Assembly: GCA_902785055.1 (NCBI GenBank) | Contig: CACZXG010000040.1 | Coordinates: 1 to 35,130, forward strand | Source: an uncultured Lachnospiraceae bacterium | GTDB lineage: Bacteria > Bacillota > Clostridia > Lachnospirales > Lachnospiraceae | Direction of reading: 5' to 3' | Length of the DNA: 35,130 nt | In this document: positions 15,464 to 23,908 of the stretch, in pieces | How positions within the stretch are numbered: the stretch's first letter is position 1 | Layout of the letters: each line of letters opens with the position of its first letter | Translations under genes and position numbers: made by a program | The notes under the pieces: model-generated | Database searches by the model: none | Told to the model about the DNA's origin: nothing | What the model saw: only the letters and a program-made list of their open reading frames with translations

Positions 15464-16123
15464 TCACAGCACAACGTCCGCGAATTTTTTCATTCTGTCC
15501 GCCACATCCTCATAGAATGTGTCCGCGGACTGAGCCCCCTTGTAGGGCAGCATAAAGAACAGGCGAAGGAAATACAGATCGATGTTTCTGCGCGTCTCAT
15601 CGGACTGTTCCGCGGCGACTCTGGCCGCGAGCGTTCGTATCAGAGAATGCCATCGGGCTTTGTAATTCTCATAAGCGGGCAGATCGGGGATTCCGAGCCA
15701 TCTGTCGATCCTGATCTTGGACAGGCCTCCCTTCACGCACCCTTCGGGGACGATGAAGTAAGAGGTCTTTTCTTTGTCATAATGCCTGCCGAGCGGAAAC
15801 AGTCTGCAGATTCCCGGACGGTACGCGTGTATCGTGCATCTCCCGTCCTCTCCCAAAAAGAAGCAGCCGCCGGTTTCTTCTCTCATCATAAGGTGAGGAA
15901 GGATCACTCCTTCCTCCACATGCAGGTCTATACCTGCTCCCATAAGCTCTTCAAAGGTTCTCCCGGTAATAAGGCTCAGCTGCCACACGTCGTAGGGATC
16001 CAGCACGATCGTATCTCCCATTCCCCTGCAGCAGGCCCCGCAGCCCGCGCAGGAGCTGCTCGAGATCCTGACCATGTCCTGGGCTCCGTAAAGGCGCCGG
16101 GTCCCTTCCGTCCTCTCGCTCAT
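15464..16123 (-). CDS. YkgJ-family cysteine cluster protein (CxxCxxCC)
   Basis: The 219-residue protein carries the family motif at C25, C28, C31 and C32 (SSCAGCGACC) and the downstream cysteines in GGCFFLGEDGRCTIHAYRPGICRLFP. The family is described as zinc- or iron-chelating proteins, and some members are proposed to modify or load metalloproteins. The exact role is unproven. The start codon overlaps the amidohydrolase stop (ATGA, 4 bases), so the two proteins are translationally coupled. A metal-dependent amidohydrolase with a cysteine metal-binding partner suggests metal supply, which is inference. No clear terminator separates it from the convergent gene at 14292-15461. Confidence 0.88.
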   Translation of the reverse strand: MSERTEGTRRLYGAQDMVRISSSSCAGCGACCRGMGDTIVLDPYDVWQLSLITGRTFEELMGAGIDLHVEEGVILPHLMMREETGGCFFLGEDGRCTIHAYRPGICRLFPLGRHYDKEKTSYFIVPEGCVKGGLSKIRIDRWLGIPDLPAYENYKARWHSLIRTLAARVAAEQSDETRRNIDLYFLRLFFMLPYKGAQSADTFYEDVADRMKKFADVVL

Positions 16124-17622
16124 CTGCCTGTTCCTTTCCTGAGCAGAACATCCAGGTCTTCATATCCGTATCTAAGAAGGCTGTCCAGAGACTGCTCCAT
16201 CTCCACATTCTTTCTGACAACAGGATCTCTGATCAGAACTCCTCTGGCGACCACCATCTTCGGCTTTCTCAGCGCGCGGAGACTCTCAAGCGGATTGCCC
16301 GCCGTGATGAGGAAATCCGCAGCCTTCCCAACCTCGATACTGCCGGTCTCAGAGTCAATGCCTGCGATCTTCGCGTTTCCAAGAGTCGCGCTGTAGAGAG
16401 CAAAGGCCTCGGAGACGCCGCAGAAAGCGTTGAAATAGTGAAGTTCCCGCCACATATCATAATGGGTGACATAGGGGCATCCCGTATCTGTTCCAAGGCC
16501 TACGGGAATGCCTTCCCTGAGCGCCCTTCTGGCACACTCAACGATACCGCGCAGGACGATCCCCGCATTGTATCGGTCCATAGACCGCGCATTTGTCCTG
16601 TTTGTATCAAAAAGCGCCAGCGGAATGACCGGAGAGATCGTCGTCACAAGGCAGGAACCCTTCTCCTTAAAGAGCTCCATCATCTCGTTGGTCGGCATAG
16701 CGCCGTGTTCGATCGTGTCCACGCCCGCCCTGAGAGCGGCGACAACTCCCTCTGTGCTCTCTACATGGGCTGCCACCGGAAGTTTTCTGTTGTGAGCTTC
16801 TTTGCAGGCCGCCTCGATGATCTCCGGAGGCATCTTCATGACTCCGGGCTCTCCCTCTTTCTCCGCGTCCATGATCCCGCCGGTGATCATCAGTTTGATC
16901 AGGTCAGGGCGTTCCGCTGCGATCTTACGCACGCACTGTACCGCCTCTTCCGGCGTAGAAACAGCATAGGCGAGAGATCCCGCCATATGTCCGCCGGGCA
17001 CCGAGATGCCCTTATTGCCGGTCAGGATCCTGGGACCGGGCATTGTCTCTCCTGATGTGCCTCCGCGCAGAAGCGCGCCGAGTCCCTCCGGAGCCGCAGC
17101 GCCCGCCGGAATTCTGGACATGCCCGTTCTCGCCTTCCGGATCGTCTCCGCCAGGCTTCCTCCGCTGCGCACACCTTCCTCATCGGCTCTGAGTCTTGCT
17201 CTGCATCCCTTTTCAATCTCATCCCGGAGTCTCCCGTCAAAATCGGAAATACCCCCGACAGTCCTGATCGTGGTCACGCCGCTGTGAAGCGCAGTATTGG
17301 CGTAGCCCCGCATAAGGGCGCGCACGCCCTCCCCGGCAATCCTGTTGGAGGCAGCAAACTCTGCAAGGCGCACGTAGTCTCCCGGCTCTTTCTTCTTTCC
17401 GGAAGGCTTCCCGCCGGAATTGAGGTGTACGTGAAGATTGATCAGTCCGGGCATCAGGTAGCAGCCCCTGAGATTCACGATCCTGCAGCCTGAGGGCACA
17501 AGTTCGTCCGCGGAGATAATGTCCGCGATCCTGCCGTTCTCCACAATGACCGTCTTTCCCTTCTGCGGCACCATATCCTTTGTGCCGTCCAGTAAAATTC
17601 CGCCAATATACGCTGTTTTCAT
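16120..17622 (-). CDS. Metal-dependent amidohydrolase (imidazolonepropionase-like family)
   Basis: The 500-residue TIM-barrel hydrolase has H64-x-H66 (INLHVH) after the N-terminal beta sandwich, K243 (LIKLMITGG), H286 (AAHVES), H306 (IEHGA) and D379 (GLGTDTG). These are the expected ligands of a binuclear or mononuclear metal site. Relatives hydrolyse cyclic amides, dipeptides or carbamates such as Xaa-Pro; the substrate cannot be named. About 45 extra residues between EIEKG and MPGPRIL (about 139-193) interrupt the region where most relatives have a short loop. AAGGA lies 5 bases before the ATG. A long structured leader lies upstream (17623-17912) and the YkgJ gene follows with a 4-base overlap. 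Confidence 0.9.
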   Translation of the reverse strand: MKTAYIGGILLDGTKDMVPQKGKTVIVENGRIADIISADELVPSGCRIVNLRGCYLMPGLINLHVHLNSGGKPSGKKKEPGDYVRLAEFAASNRIAGEGVRALMRGYANTALHSGVTTIRTVGGISDFDGRLRDEIEKGCRARLRADEEGVRSGGSLAETIRKARTGMSRIPAGAAAPEGLGALLRGGTSGETMPGPRILTGNKGISVPGGHMAGSLAYAVSTPEEAVQCVRKIAAERPDLIKLMITGGIMDAEKEGEPGVMKMPPEIIEAACKEAHNRKLPVAAHVESTEGVVAALRAGVDTIEHGAMPTNEMMELFKEKGSCLVTTISPVIPLALFDTNRTNARSMDRYNAGIVLRGIVECARRALREGIPVGLGTDTGCPYVTHYDMWRELHYFNAFCGVSEAFALYSATLGNAKIAGIDSETGSIEVGKAADFLITAGNPLESLRALRKPKMVVARGVLIRDPVVRKNVEMEQSLDSLLRYGYEDLDVLLRKGTGR

Positions 17623-17633
17623 ATCTATCCTTC

Positions 17634-17662
17634 CAAAAACCCGGCACCCTTAACAGCACCGG
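17634..17662 (-). terminator. Terminator-like hairpin just before the amidohydrolase ribosome binding site
   Basis: On the minus strand CCGGTGC (17656-17662) pairs with GTGCCGG (17641-17647) through two G-U pairs, around an 8-base loop, and GTTTTTGG follows. The U-tract ends just before the AAGGA of the gene starting at 17622. It could attenuate transcription or translation. Confidence 0.45.
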
Positions 17663-17737
17663 TCCTGCCACATTACTGTCAAAATATCGTACTACTGAAT
17701 ATATACTACAATACCACAAATCTCTTCCGCAGGGGAT

Positions 17738-17888
17738 AAAAAAACACCCCCTGAAAGAAACAAAGCCCCATTCCGGGCTTAAGCCTCAGAACGGAGCTCC
17801 ATCTCTTAGGGGATGTTAATAATGTATAGGGGGGTAATTGATAATGTGTCAGCTCCTTGCTGACAATGGATATATTACCCGAATCCCC
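17738..17888 (-). ncRNA. Candidate structured leader RNA with mutually exclusive terminator (no known class recognised)
   Basis: Read on the minus strand, three nested stems form one long hairpin: GGGGAT (17883-17888) with ATCCCC (17809-17814), GGGTAAT (17874-17880) with ATTACCC (17832-17838), and TGTCAGC/GCTGACA (17847-17865) capped by AAGGA. The 3' strand of the outer stem, extended to ACATCCCCT (17808-17816), can instead pair with AGGGGGTGT (17744-17752), which runs into TTTTTTT and forms a terminator. That partner can also pair with the following CCCCTG (17731-17736). This 1:2 + 3:4 versus 2:3 arrangement is typical of attenuators and riboswitches. It lies between fhs and the amidohydrolase gene. 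It could also serve as the fhs 3' end. The whole 17623-17941 gap has no gene. Confidence 0.5.
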
Positions 17889-17915
17889 TTTGGAAAAACA
17901 GGCAGAAAAACGACA

Positions 17916-17944
17916 TAAATTAGGACATTTCCGACTTTTTGTCA
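17916..17944 (-). promoter_or_regulatory. Possible promoter of the amidohydrolase leader
   Basis: On the minus strand CTGACA (five of six) is followed after 17 bases by TAATTT (three of six). The -35 overlaps the stop codon of fhs. A start near 17910 would give a leader of about 290 bases containing the structured element. Confidence 0.4.
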
Positions 17945-19627
17945 GAACAAACCTGTAATTTTTCCGTTTTCATCTACGTCAATCTTGACCGCAGCGGGTA
18001 CCTTGGGAAGGCCGGGCATGGTCATGATATCGCCGGTGAGTGCTACGACAAAGCCTGCGCCCGCCGATATTTTGACGCCGCGGACCGTGATATCGAAGTC
18101 CTTGGGAGCGCCGAGCTTCTTCGGGTCGTCGGTAAGGCTGTACTGTGTCTTTGCAACGCAGATCGGGCAGTTTCCGAATCCCATTGCCTCGAGCTGCTTC
18201 GCCTGCTTAGCCGCGTCAGCAGTCATCACTACGCCGCGCGCGCCGTAGATCCTGGTCGCGATCTTGGTGAGCTTCTCCTCGATGGTTCCTTCCAGCTCAT
18301 AGGAATAGCGGAAATCGGAGGGCTGCTCCACGAGGCGGATGATCTCCTCAGCGAGAGCCTTGCCGCCTTCGCCGCCCTTAGCCCATACCTGAGAGAGGAC
18401 GACATTAACGCCGAGCTCTTTGCATCTGTCTTCCACAAGCTTGACTTCCGCAGCGGTGTCAGTAGGGAATTCGTTGATGGCAACTACGCAGGGAAGGCCG
18501 TATACGTCGCGGATGTTGCTGACGTGCTTGAGAAGGTTGGGAAGACCTTTCTCCAGGGCTTCAAGATTCTCAGCGCCAAGGTCTGCCTTGGCAACGCCGC
18601 CGTTATACTTAAGGCTTCTGACTGTTGAAACGATGACCACCGCGTTGGGACGAAGACCGGCCATACGGCACTTGATGTCCAGGAATTTCTCAGCGCCAAG
18701 GTCAGCGCCGAAGCCTGCCTCAGTGACAGCGTAATCCGCCAGCTTCATAGCCATCTTTGTTGCAGTTACGGAGTTGCAGCCGTGAGCGATGTTGGCGAAA
18801 GGGCCGCCGTGTACGATCGCGGGAACGTGCTCAAGTGTCTGTACCAGGTTGGGCTTGAGAGCGTCCTTAAGGAGAGCCGCCATAGCGCCCTGAGCGTGCA
18901 GGTCGCCTGCTGTGACGGGCTTCTGCTCGCTGACTTTACCATATGTATATCCAACGATGATTCTGGAAAGTCTTTCCTTGAGGTCATTGATGTCGCTGGC
19001 AAGGCACAGGACCGCCATGATCTCAGAGGCAACGGTGATGTCATAACCGTCCTCACGGGGTGTTCCGTTAACTCTTCCGCCCAGTCCGTCTACTACGAAA
19101 CGGAGCTGGCGGTCGTTCATATCCACGCATCTCTTCCATGTGATCTTGCGGGGATCGATATTCAGCTCATTTCCCTGATAGATGTGGTTGTCGATCATGG
19201 CTGCCAGCAGGTTGTTTGCCGCGCCGATCGCGTGAAAATCACCTGTGAAGTGGAGGTTGATATCCTCCATGGGAACGACCTGAGCGTATCCGCCGCCGGC
19301 AGCGCCGCCCTTGACACCGAAAACCGGTCCGAGGGAGGGCTCGCGCAGTGCGACCATTACCTTCTTGCCAAGTTTCTGCAGGCCGTCGGCCAGGCCGATC
19401 GTCGTTGTTGTCTTTCCTTCTCCGGCGGGTGTGGGGTTCATCGCCGTCACGAGGATCAGCTTACCGTCTTTCCTGTCGGAGTCCTTCAGAAGCTTGTAGT
19501 CGATCTTGGCTTTATATTTGCCGTACTGTTCCAGATATTCGTCACTGATGCCTGCCTTTGCCGCGATCTCGGTGATCGGGAGCATCTGACATTCCTGCGC
19601 AATTTCGATATCACTCTTGTATCCCAT
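17942..19627 (-). CDS. fhs: Formate--tetrahydrofolate ligase
   Basis: The 561-residue enzyme is full length for the family (usually about 555-560). It catalyses formate + THF + ATP to 10-formyl-THF + ADP + Pi, supplying one-carbon units for purines and, in acetogens, the methyl branch of the Wood-Ljungdahl pathway. The P-loop is at about 66-73 (TPAGEGKT). Other conserved stretches include [22 protein letters not shown] split over the substrate site, [23 protein letters not shown] and [14 protein letters not shown] lies 5 bases before the ATG. Transcription starts from a promoter overlapping the end of the upstream gene and passes through a ZTP riboswitch, so expression should rise when 10-formyl-THF is short. 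No folD or acetyl-CoA synthase gene is in view, so an acetogenic role is not shown. Confidence 0.97.
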   Translation of the reverse strand: MGYKSDIEIAQECQMLPITEIAAKAGISDEYLEQYGKYKAKIDYKLLKDSDRKDGKLILVTAMNPTPAGEGKTTTTIGLADGLQKLGKKVMVALREPSLGPVFGVKGGAAGGGYAQVVPMEDINLHFTGDFHAIGAANNLLAAMIDNHIYQGNELNIDPRKITWKRCVDMNDRQLRFVVDGLGGRVNGTPREDGYDITVASEIMAVLCLASDINDLKERLSRIIVGYTYGKVSEQKPVTAGDLHAQGAMAALLKDALKPNLVQTLEHVPAIVHGGPFANIAHGCNSVTATKMAMKLADYAVTEAGFGADLGAEKFLDIKCRMAGLRPNAVVIVSTVRSLKYNGGVAKADLGAENLEALEKGLPNLLKHVSNIRDVYGLPCVVAINEFPTDTAAEVKLVEDRCKELGVNVVLSQVWAKGGEGGKALAEEIIRLVEQPSDFRYSYELEGTIEEKLTKIATRIYGARGVVMTADAAKQAKQLEAMGFGNCPICVAKTQYSLTDDPKKLGAPKDFDITVRGVKISAGAGFVVALTGDIMTMPGLPKVPAAVKIDVDENGKITGLF

Positions 19628-19660
19628 TCTTTCCTCCTGAATTTTGTGTTAATACATTGC

Positions 19661-19784
19661 AAAAGGGCAGCAACGGTAGTCTTACAGTATCTGCTCCACT
19701 ACCTATCACTGCCCAGACGGTCGACTTCTTCACAATTTCCGGTTCCCATGTGGTGCTCCACAAACCCGTCAGTAACCGAAAACC
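19661..19784 (-). promoter_or_regulatory. ZTP riboswitch (pfl motif) with overlapping terminator, controlling fhs
   Basis: On the minus strand the aptamer (about 19784-19709) has stem P1 TTTTCGGTT/AACCGGAAA, the conserved ACTGACGGG, hairpin GTGG-AGCA-CCAC followed by ATGGGAACC, and the signature ACCGTCTGGGCA. These match the ZTP/pfl class, known to bind ZTP and ZMP and to occur before fhs genes. The aptamer's GGGCAG (from 19714) also begins the 5' arm of a long terminator, paired with CTGCCC (19665-19670) through a continuous stem with G-U pairs, then TTTT (19661-19664). Ligand binding should hold GGGCA in the aptamer, prevent the terminator and switch fhs on. Confidence 0.92.
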
Positions 19785-19801
19785 TTTATTCTACACACAT
19801 G

Positions 19802-19830
19802 TTATTACCAAATTGAAACGGTTCTGTCAA
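19802..19830 (-). promoter_or_regulatory. fhs promoter overlapping the end of the Na+/Pi symporter gene
   Basis: On the minus strand TTGACA (19825-19830) overlaps the stop codon of the upstream gene. After 17 bases comes the extended -10 TGGTAATAA (TAATAA at 19802-19807). The predicted start near 19795 lies just before the riboswitch aptamer. Confidence 0.7.
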
Positions 19831-21638
19831 CCGTTCTCCGCCACTTTTCTGAAACGGTCCTTATATTTCTCGTACGCGCTGTCGAACTGTTCGTTGTATT
19901 CCTTGTTCTGGCCCGAGCGCAGCGCGGCGAAGTAATCGTGCTCATTTTCGGCAAGTTCAGGGTTGACGCGGACCAGCGTCGCCTCGCCGATGTTGGTGCT
20001 GACGTCGGCAATTCTATGCATGTCCGACATCAGGTTCTCGAAGTTGGCGTCTGTGAAAATGTCGCACTCACCTTTACTCATTCTGTCAAGATGGTGTCTC
20101 TTGAGTTTACTGACCATGTCGGTGGCAACCTGCTGCAGCGGTTCGATCCTGAACGCCGCATCCACGTCCCTCTTTCCGAACGCAAGGTCCACATTGTCAA
20201 GGATCTCCCTTAGAAGGTCCTCGAGGATCTCCAGCTCGCTGATCGCGGTCTTCGTGAACTTTTTCTGCAGTCTGTGCATACTGCCGGCATTGTCGGCAAT
20301 ATTCACCGCATGGTCGCCAAGGCGCTCGAAATCTGTCACAACCTTGTAGTACTGGTCGAGGATAGCCGCGTTCTGCGCGTCACGAATATGCGGAAGATAT
20401 TCCACGATATAGCGGCTGACGCGGTCTGTGAGCAGGTCAAGATTCGCCTCTTCTTCCACGATCTCCTCATAGACTTTTTCGTCATAATTTTCTAAAAGCC
20501 CGAAGGACTTTTCAATATTGGCCCTGGAAGAACGGCATAAAGTAAGCAGGATATCGTAGCAGCTTCGCAACGCCAGCGCCGGCGTATCGAAGAACATGGG
20601 GTTGAGCGCGTCCAGCTTGTCCTGGTATTTGTTCGGCTTTTCCTTGTCGTCGGGCACAAGACGGATTCCGGTCCTCTCAAACAATCCCACTACCGGGAAC
20701 AGCAGAATACTCGCTGCCAGGTTGAAGACTGTATTGGTGTTCGCGATCACGCCGGAGTTCACTACTTTGTCCCAGATTCCGTTCAGGAAACCAAACTGAT
20801 GCAGGATCGCAACGCCGATCAGGATCAGCGCCATCTTGCCGATATTGAAGAGAATATTGACGACACCTACTCTCTTCTGCTCCGCGCTCGCGCCGATGAA
20901 GCAGACAATACCCGTGGTCACACTGTCGCCGAGATAGACGCCGACGATGACCGGATACACAGCTTTAAATGTCAGCATGCCCGATGCGGAGAAGGCCTGC
21001 AGAATACCGATCGTAGCCGATGAACTCTGCAGCACAAACGCGACGGCCGCACCTGTCAGATAGCCGAGGACCGGGTTGTTGCCAAGGCCGGTAAACAACC
21101 CTTCCACCATGCCTGACTCTGTCAGGACATTGACAGCGGCAGTCATGTTCATAAGGCCCGAGAATAAAATACCGAAGCCGATCGCGATATTTCCGATCTG
21201 CCGCGAACTCTTGAGCCGGCCTCCCATGATAATGATAATGCCGATGATCAGCGCGATGGGTGCCAAAGACGACGGTTTGAAAAGCTGCAGCCAGGAGGTG
21301 GCTCCGCCTCCTGTGTCCAGATCCAGAAGCCTGATGATCTGGCCCGTGACGGTAGTACCGACGTTAGCGCCGATAATGATACCGATGGACTGGTGAAGAG
21401 TGAGAAGTCCCGCTCCGACCAGACCTGATGTGATGACGATCGTAGCCGTAGAGGACTGAATGATCGCCGTAATGCCCAAACCCAGAAGAAATGCCTTGAA
21501 CTGGTTGTTGGTAACCGACTCCATTGCCTTCTTGAGGGTTCCGGAGGAGCTCTCTTTGAGGCCGTCTCCCATAAGCCGCATTCCGTAAAGGAACATGGCG
21601 AGACCGCCGAAGAGTGTCAGGAAGTCAAATATGCTCAT
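19827..21638 (-). CDS. Na+/phosphate symporter with C-terminal PhoU domain (NptA/YjbB type)
   Basis: The 603-residue protein has two inverted membrane repeats, each with the family's QSS motif (QSSTATIVIT near 61 and QSSSATIGIL near 211), which form the Na+ and phosphate site. A long cytoplasmic PhoU-like helical domain follows (about 345-600), with DFERLGDHAVNIA typical of PhoU. The PhoU part likely regulates transport or signals phosphate status. AAGG lies 8 bases before the ATG. The gene has its own promoter (21688-21716) but no terminator separates it from the antiporter operon upstream, so read-through is possible. It would consume the Na+ gradient that the adjacent antiporter builds. 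Confidence 0.93.
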   Translation of the reverse strand: MSIFDFLTLFGGLAMFLYGMRLMGDGLKESSSGTLKKAMESVTNNQFKAFLLGLGITAIIQSSTATIVITSGLVGAGLLTLHQSIGIIIGANVGTTVTGQIIRLLDLDTGGGATSWLQLFKPSSLAPIALIIGIIIIMGGRLKSSRQIGNIAIGFGILFSGLMNMTAAVNVLTESGMVEGLFTGLGNNPVLGYLTGAAVAFVLQSSSATIGILQAFSASGMLTFKAVYPVIVGVYLGDSVTTGIVCFIGASAEQKRVGVVNILFNIGKMALILIGVAILHQFGFLNGIWDKVVNSGVIANTNTVFNLAASILLFPVVGLFERTGIRLVPDDKEKPNKYQDKLDALNPMFFDTPALALRSCYDILLTLCRSSRANIEKSFGLLENYDEKVYEEIVEEEANLDLLTDRVSRYIVEYLPHIRDAQNAAILDQYYKVVTDFERLGDHAVNIADNAGSMHRLQKKFTKTAISELEILEDLLREILDNVDLAFGKRDVDAAFRIEPLQQVATDMVSKLKRHHLDRMSKGECDIFTDANFENLMSDMHRIADVSTNIGEATLVRVNPELAENEHDYFAALRSGQNKEYNEQFDSAYEKYKDRFRKVAENG

Positions 21639-21687
21639 TAAATATACCTTTTTTCTGTATTGTTTCTATTTTTTACCCTGTATTTCC

Positions 21688-21716
21688 ATTCTATTGAGAA
21701 ATATGCACAATTGCAA
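21688..21716 (-). promoter_or_regulatory. Probable promoter of the Na+/Pi symporter
   Basis: On the minus strand TTGCAA (21711-21716, four of six) is 17 bases from TAGAAT (21688-21693, five of six). The -10 overlaps the stop of the upstream antiporter gene. Transcription would start about 43 bases before the ATG at 21638. Confidence 0.5.
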
Positions 21717-23826
21717 TCAGCAAAACTCCCAAAATCATCAATATTCCAAGGCAAGTCATTAGCAAAGCAAACGTAAAATTGCGCAAAATCGGGTACACAG
21801 CCTCCGCCGTGCCCTCCCGCAGCATGCGGAAGCGGCTCACCTGCCCTATGCCGGCTTTGCGCGCTTTCTTCTCCCGCAGCACGGTGTGTCTCATTTCCAG
21901 GATCAGGTAGTCCGTGCTGACACTGAAGCAGTATGCTGTCTTTTGAACCATCTCAAGGCAGAATCCGCACACCGGTCTCAGCACTTTATTCTCCCCGAAA
22001 ACTGAAGCGGCCGCGAGAAGGACTCCCGGGATCCATTTTGTCAGAGCGGGTCTGTAAAGGCCCTCCTCCAGATCCAGTTTCTCCGGCCAGAGGTTGACAT
22101 AGGAACCTTCCCTGAACAGCAGACGCCTTACGACAAACAGGTAGACCATGGCGCCGATCGCCAGAGAAATCGCGCCTCCCTTGAGGTTCTCCGGCGTGAA
22201 AGCCGCAAACTCAAGGATCTCGTTCTCTCCAAGAGCAAAAGCGATCAGTCTTTTCGTCACCGGCGGCATTCCCAGGATCCCCATGAACAGAGACGATCCA
22301 AGGATCGCTGTTGTGCTCATGGGATTCATGCACTTCGCAGAACTTTCGTACCGCTCCTGAAGTTCCTCGTCCCGGTTCTTCTCCACAAAGATGCAGATAA
22401 ACAGTTTGAGCATGTAAGCAAAAGTCAGGCCGCCGGAGAAGAGGAAGATCCATTCACCGGCCTTCAGAATATTCGAAATATTCCCTGCTGCCGCCGCGTC
22501 GATCGTCGAAAGGCCGAATTCCCGCGCTTCTGCCATCACATGGATGGCCTCAACGATTCCCTCGTGGAGCAGAGTCTTACTTATATAGCCGTTAAAGAGC
22601 GGCACGCCGCTGATTCCGAGGCCGCCGAGGGCAAAAGCAATCTTAAGAGGCGTCTTATTCCTGCCCCAGCCCCTGATCTCATCCAAAGAGAGGCTGTGAA
22701 GGTTCATGACCACCACGCCCGCGCACATAAACAGCGTCAGTTTGAGCAGAGAATGGTTGACCATGTGCTGCACTGTGCCGGCCAGCGCGGTCATAACCGC
22801 TTCTTTCTCGCCCACGGCTCCCATAAGCACTGTAACTGCAATGCCGGTCAGGATAAATCCAATCTGGGACATGGAGGAACAGGCCAGGGTGCGCTTGAGA
22901 TTGATGGAAAACAGCGCCAGAACCGCGCCCAGCAGCATAGTGATCATTCCCGCCGCCAGCACGATCAGGCCGAACCGGAAATCTCCGGCCAGCACATAGA
23001 GCGCCGTCATCAGGATTCCGTAAACGCCGACCTTGGTCAGTATGCCTGACAAAAGGGCGGAAGCAGGGGAAGGCGCCGCCGGATGGGCTTTGGGAAGCCA
23101 TACGTGCAGCGGGAACATTCCCGCTTTGGCGCCGAAGCCAAGCAGGATCAGTACGCCTGCTGCCAGCACCTTGGGCTGCGCCAGGCTGTCCGCGGAAGAT
23201 CCGGCCCCCTGCAGTGCCTCCGACAGTCCGGCAAAAGTCAGCGTTCCGACACAGCGGTCAAGGAGCACCAGTCCCATGAACAGCATGAGACCGCCGATCA
23301 CAGCGACAAACAGATAGGTGTACCCCGCGCGGATCGCCGCCCGGGTCTGTTCGTGGATGACCCAGGTGAAGGATGTAAAGGATAACACCTCAAAGAACAC
23401 AAACGCCGTCATCAGGTCCGCAGAGAGCATGACTCCCTCCACAGCTCCCAGCGTAAACAGCACGAAAAACTTGTATCTGCCCAGGTTCTCCTTCTCGTGG
23501 GCAAAATATTCCGGGGAGAACATCGTAGTCCCGACCCACATGATCGCAGTGATCACAGCGTACACTGCCCTGAACCCGGTAACACAGAAAGTCAGTCCGC
23601 TTCCCGACAGGATTCCGGGGATCACCAGGGAAGCCCCGACTGCACCTTCCGCGGACGGATAGAGAGTTGCTGTACCCGACAGAGGCACAAGGGCCAGCGA
23701 CAGTCCCAGTACGCAGAGCGTCAGGAAAAGAGCCGTGTATTCTCCGGCTTTTTCATTCTTTTTCCCTATGACGGCCGCAGCAGCTGCTCCGGCAAATGGT
23801 CCGAAGACGATCGTCGCAATAAGCAT
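21691..23826 (-). CDS. Antiporter-like subunit, NuoL/MrpA-type (last gene of the Mrp/Mbh operon)
   Basis: The 711-residue polytopic protein is the longest of four antiporter-like subunits. The proton-path residues are in place: E146 (FVFFEVLSF), K234 and H241 (FGAKAGMFPLHVWLPKAHP) and K265 (ILTKVG). A lysine near GYISK marks the later helix. The C-terminal extension beyond about 540 has further hydrophobic segments (MVYLFVVRRLL; LLMTCLGILMILGVLL) separated by a charged region, which recalls the long lateral tail of NuoL, but it does not contain the MbhD/MbhE domains found in true MrpA. These are encoded separately upstream. GGAG lies 7 bases before the ATG. An 82-base gap with a hairpin separates it from the previous gene, the widest gap in the operon. 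Confidence 0.85.
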   Translation of the reverse strand: MLIATIVFGPFAGAAAAAVIGKKNEKAGEYTALFLTLCVLGLSLALVPLSGTATLYPSAEGAVGASLVIPGILSGSGLTFCVTGFRAVYAVITAIMWVGTTMFSPEYFAHEKENLGRYKFFVLFTLGAVEGVMLSADLMTAFVFFEVLSFTSFTWVIHEQTRAAIRAGYTYLFVAVIGGLMLFMGLVLLDRCVGTLTFAGLSEALQGAGSSADSLAQPKVLAAGVLILLGFGAKAGMFPLHVWLPKAHPAAPSPASALLSGILTKVGVYGILMTALYVLAGDFRFGLIVLAAGMITMLLGAVLALFSINLKRTLACSSMSQIGFILTGIAVTVLMGAVGEKEAVMTALAGTVQHMVNHSLLKLTLFMCAGVVVMNLHSLSLDEIRGWGRNKTPLKIAFALGGLGISGVPLFNGYISKTLLHEGIVEAIHVMAEAREFGLSTIDAAAAGNISNILKAGEWIFLFSGGLTFAYMLKLFICIFVEKNRDEELQERYESSAKCMNPMSTTAILGSSLFMGILGMPPVTKRLIAFALGENEILEFAAFTPENLKGGAISLAIGAMVYLFVVRRLLFREGSYVNLWPEKLDLEEGLYRPALTKWIPGVLLAAASVFGENKVLRPVCGFCLEMVQKTAYCFSVSTDYLILEMRHTVLREKKARKAGIGQVSRFRMLREGTAEAVYPILRNFTFALLMTCLGILMILGVLLIAIVHISQ

Positions 23827-23843
23827 CCTTGTGCTCCACTTCC

Positions 23844-23879
23844 GCGGAAAACGGGCGTTCTTACACCGTCATTTTCCGC
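23844..23879 (-). promoter_or_regulatory. Intercistronic hairpin between two antiporter genes
   Basis: GCGGAAAA (23844-23851) and TTTTCCGC (23872-23879) form an 8-base stem with an inner ACGG/CCGT pairing. No U-tract follows on the minus strand. It fits an mRNA processing or stability element ahead of the 711-residue subunit. Confidence 0.5.
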
Positions 23880-23908
23880 ATTTATTCACTATTATCAATA
23901 TTTTGCCA

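Noticed and set aside
18782-19816. 344-codon + strand frame
   Set aside because: It is antisense to fhs and passes through the riboswitch; it has no domain or codon pattern of its own.
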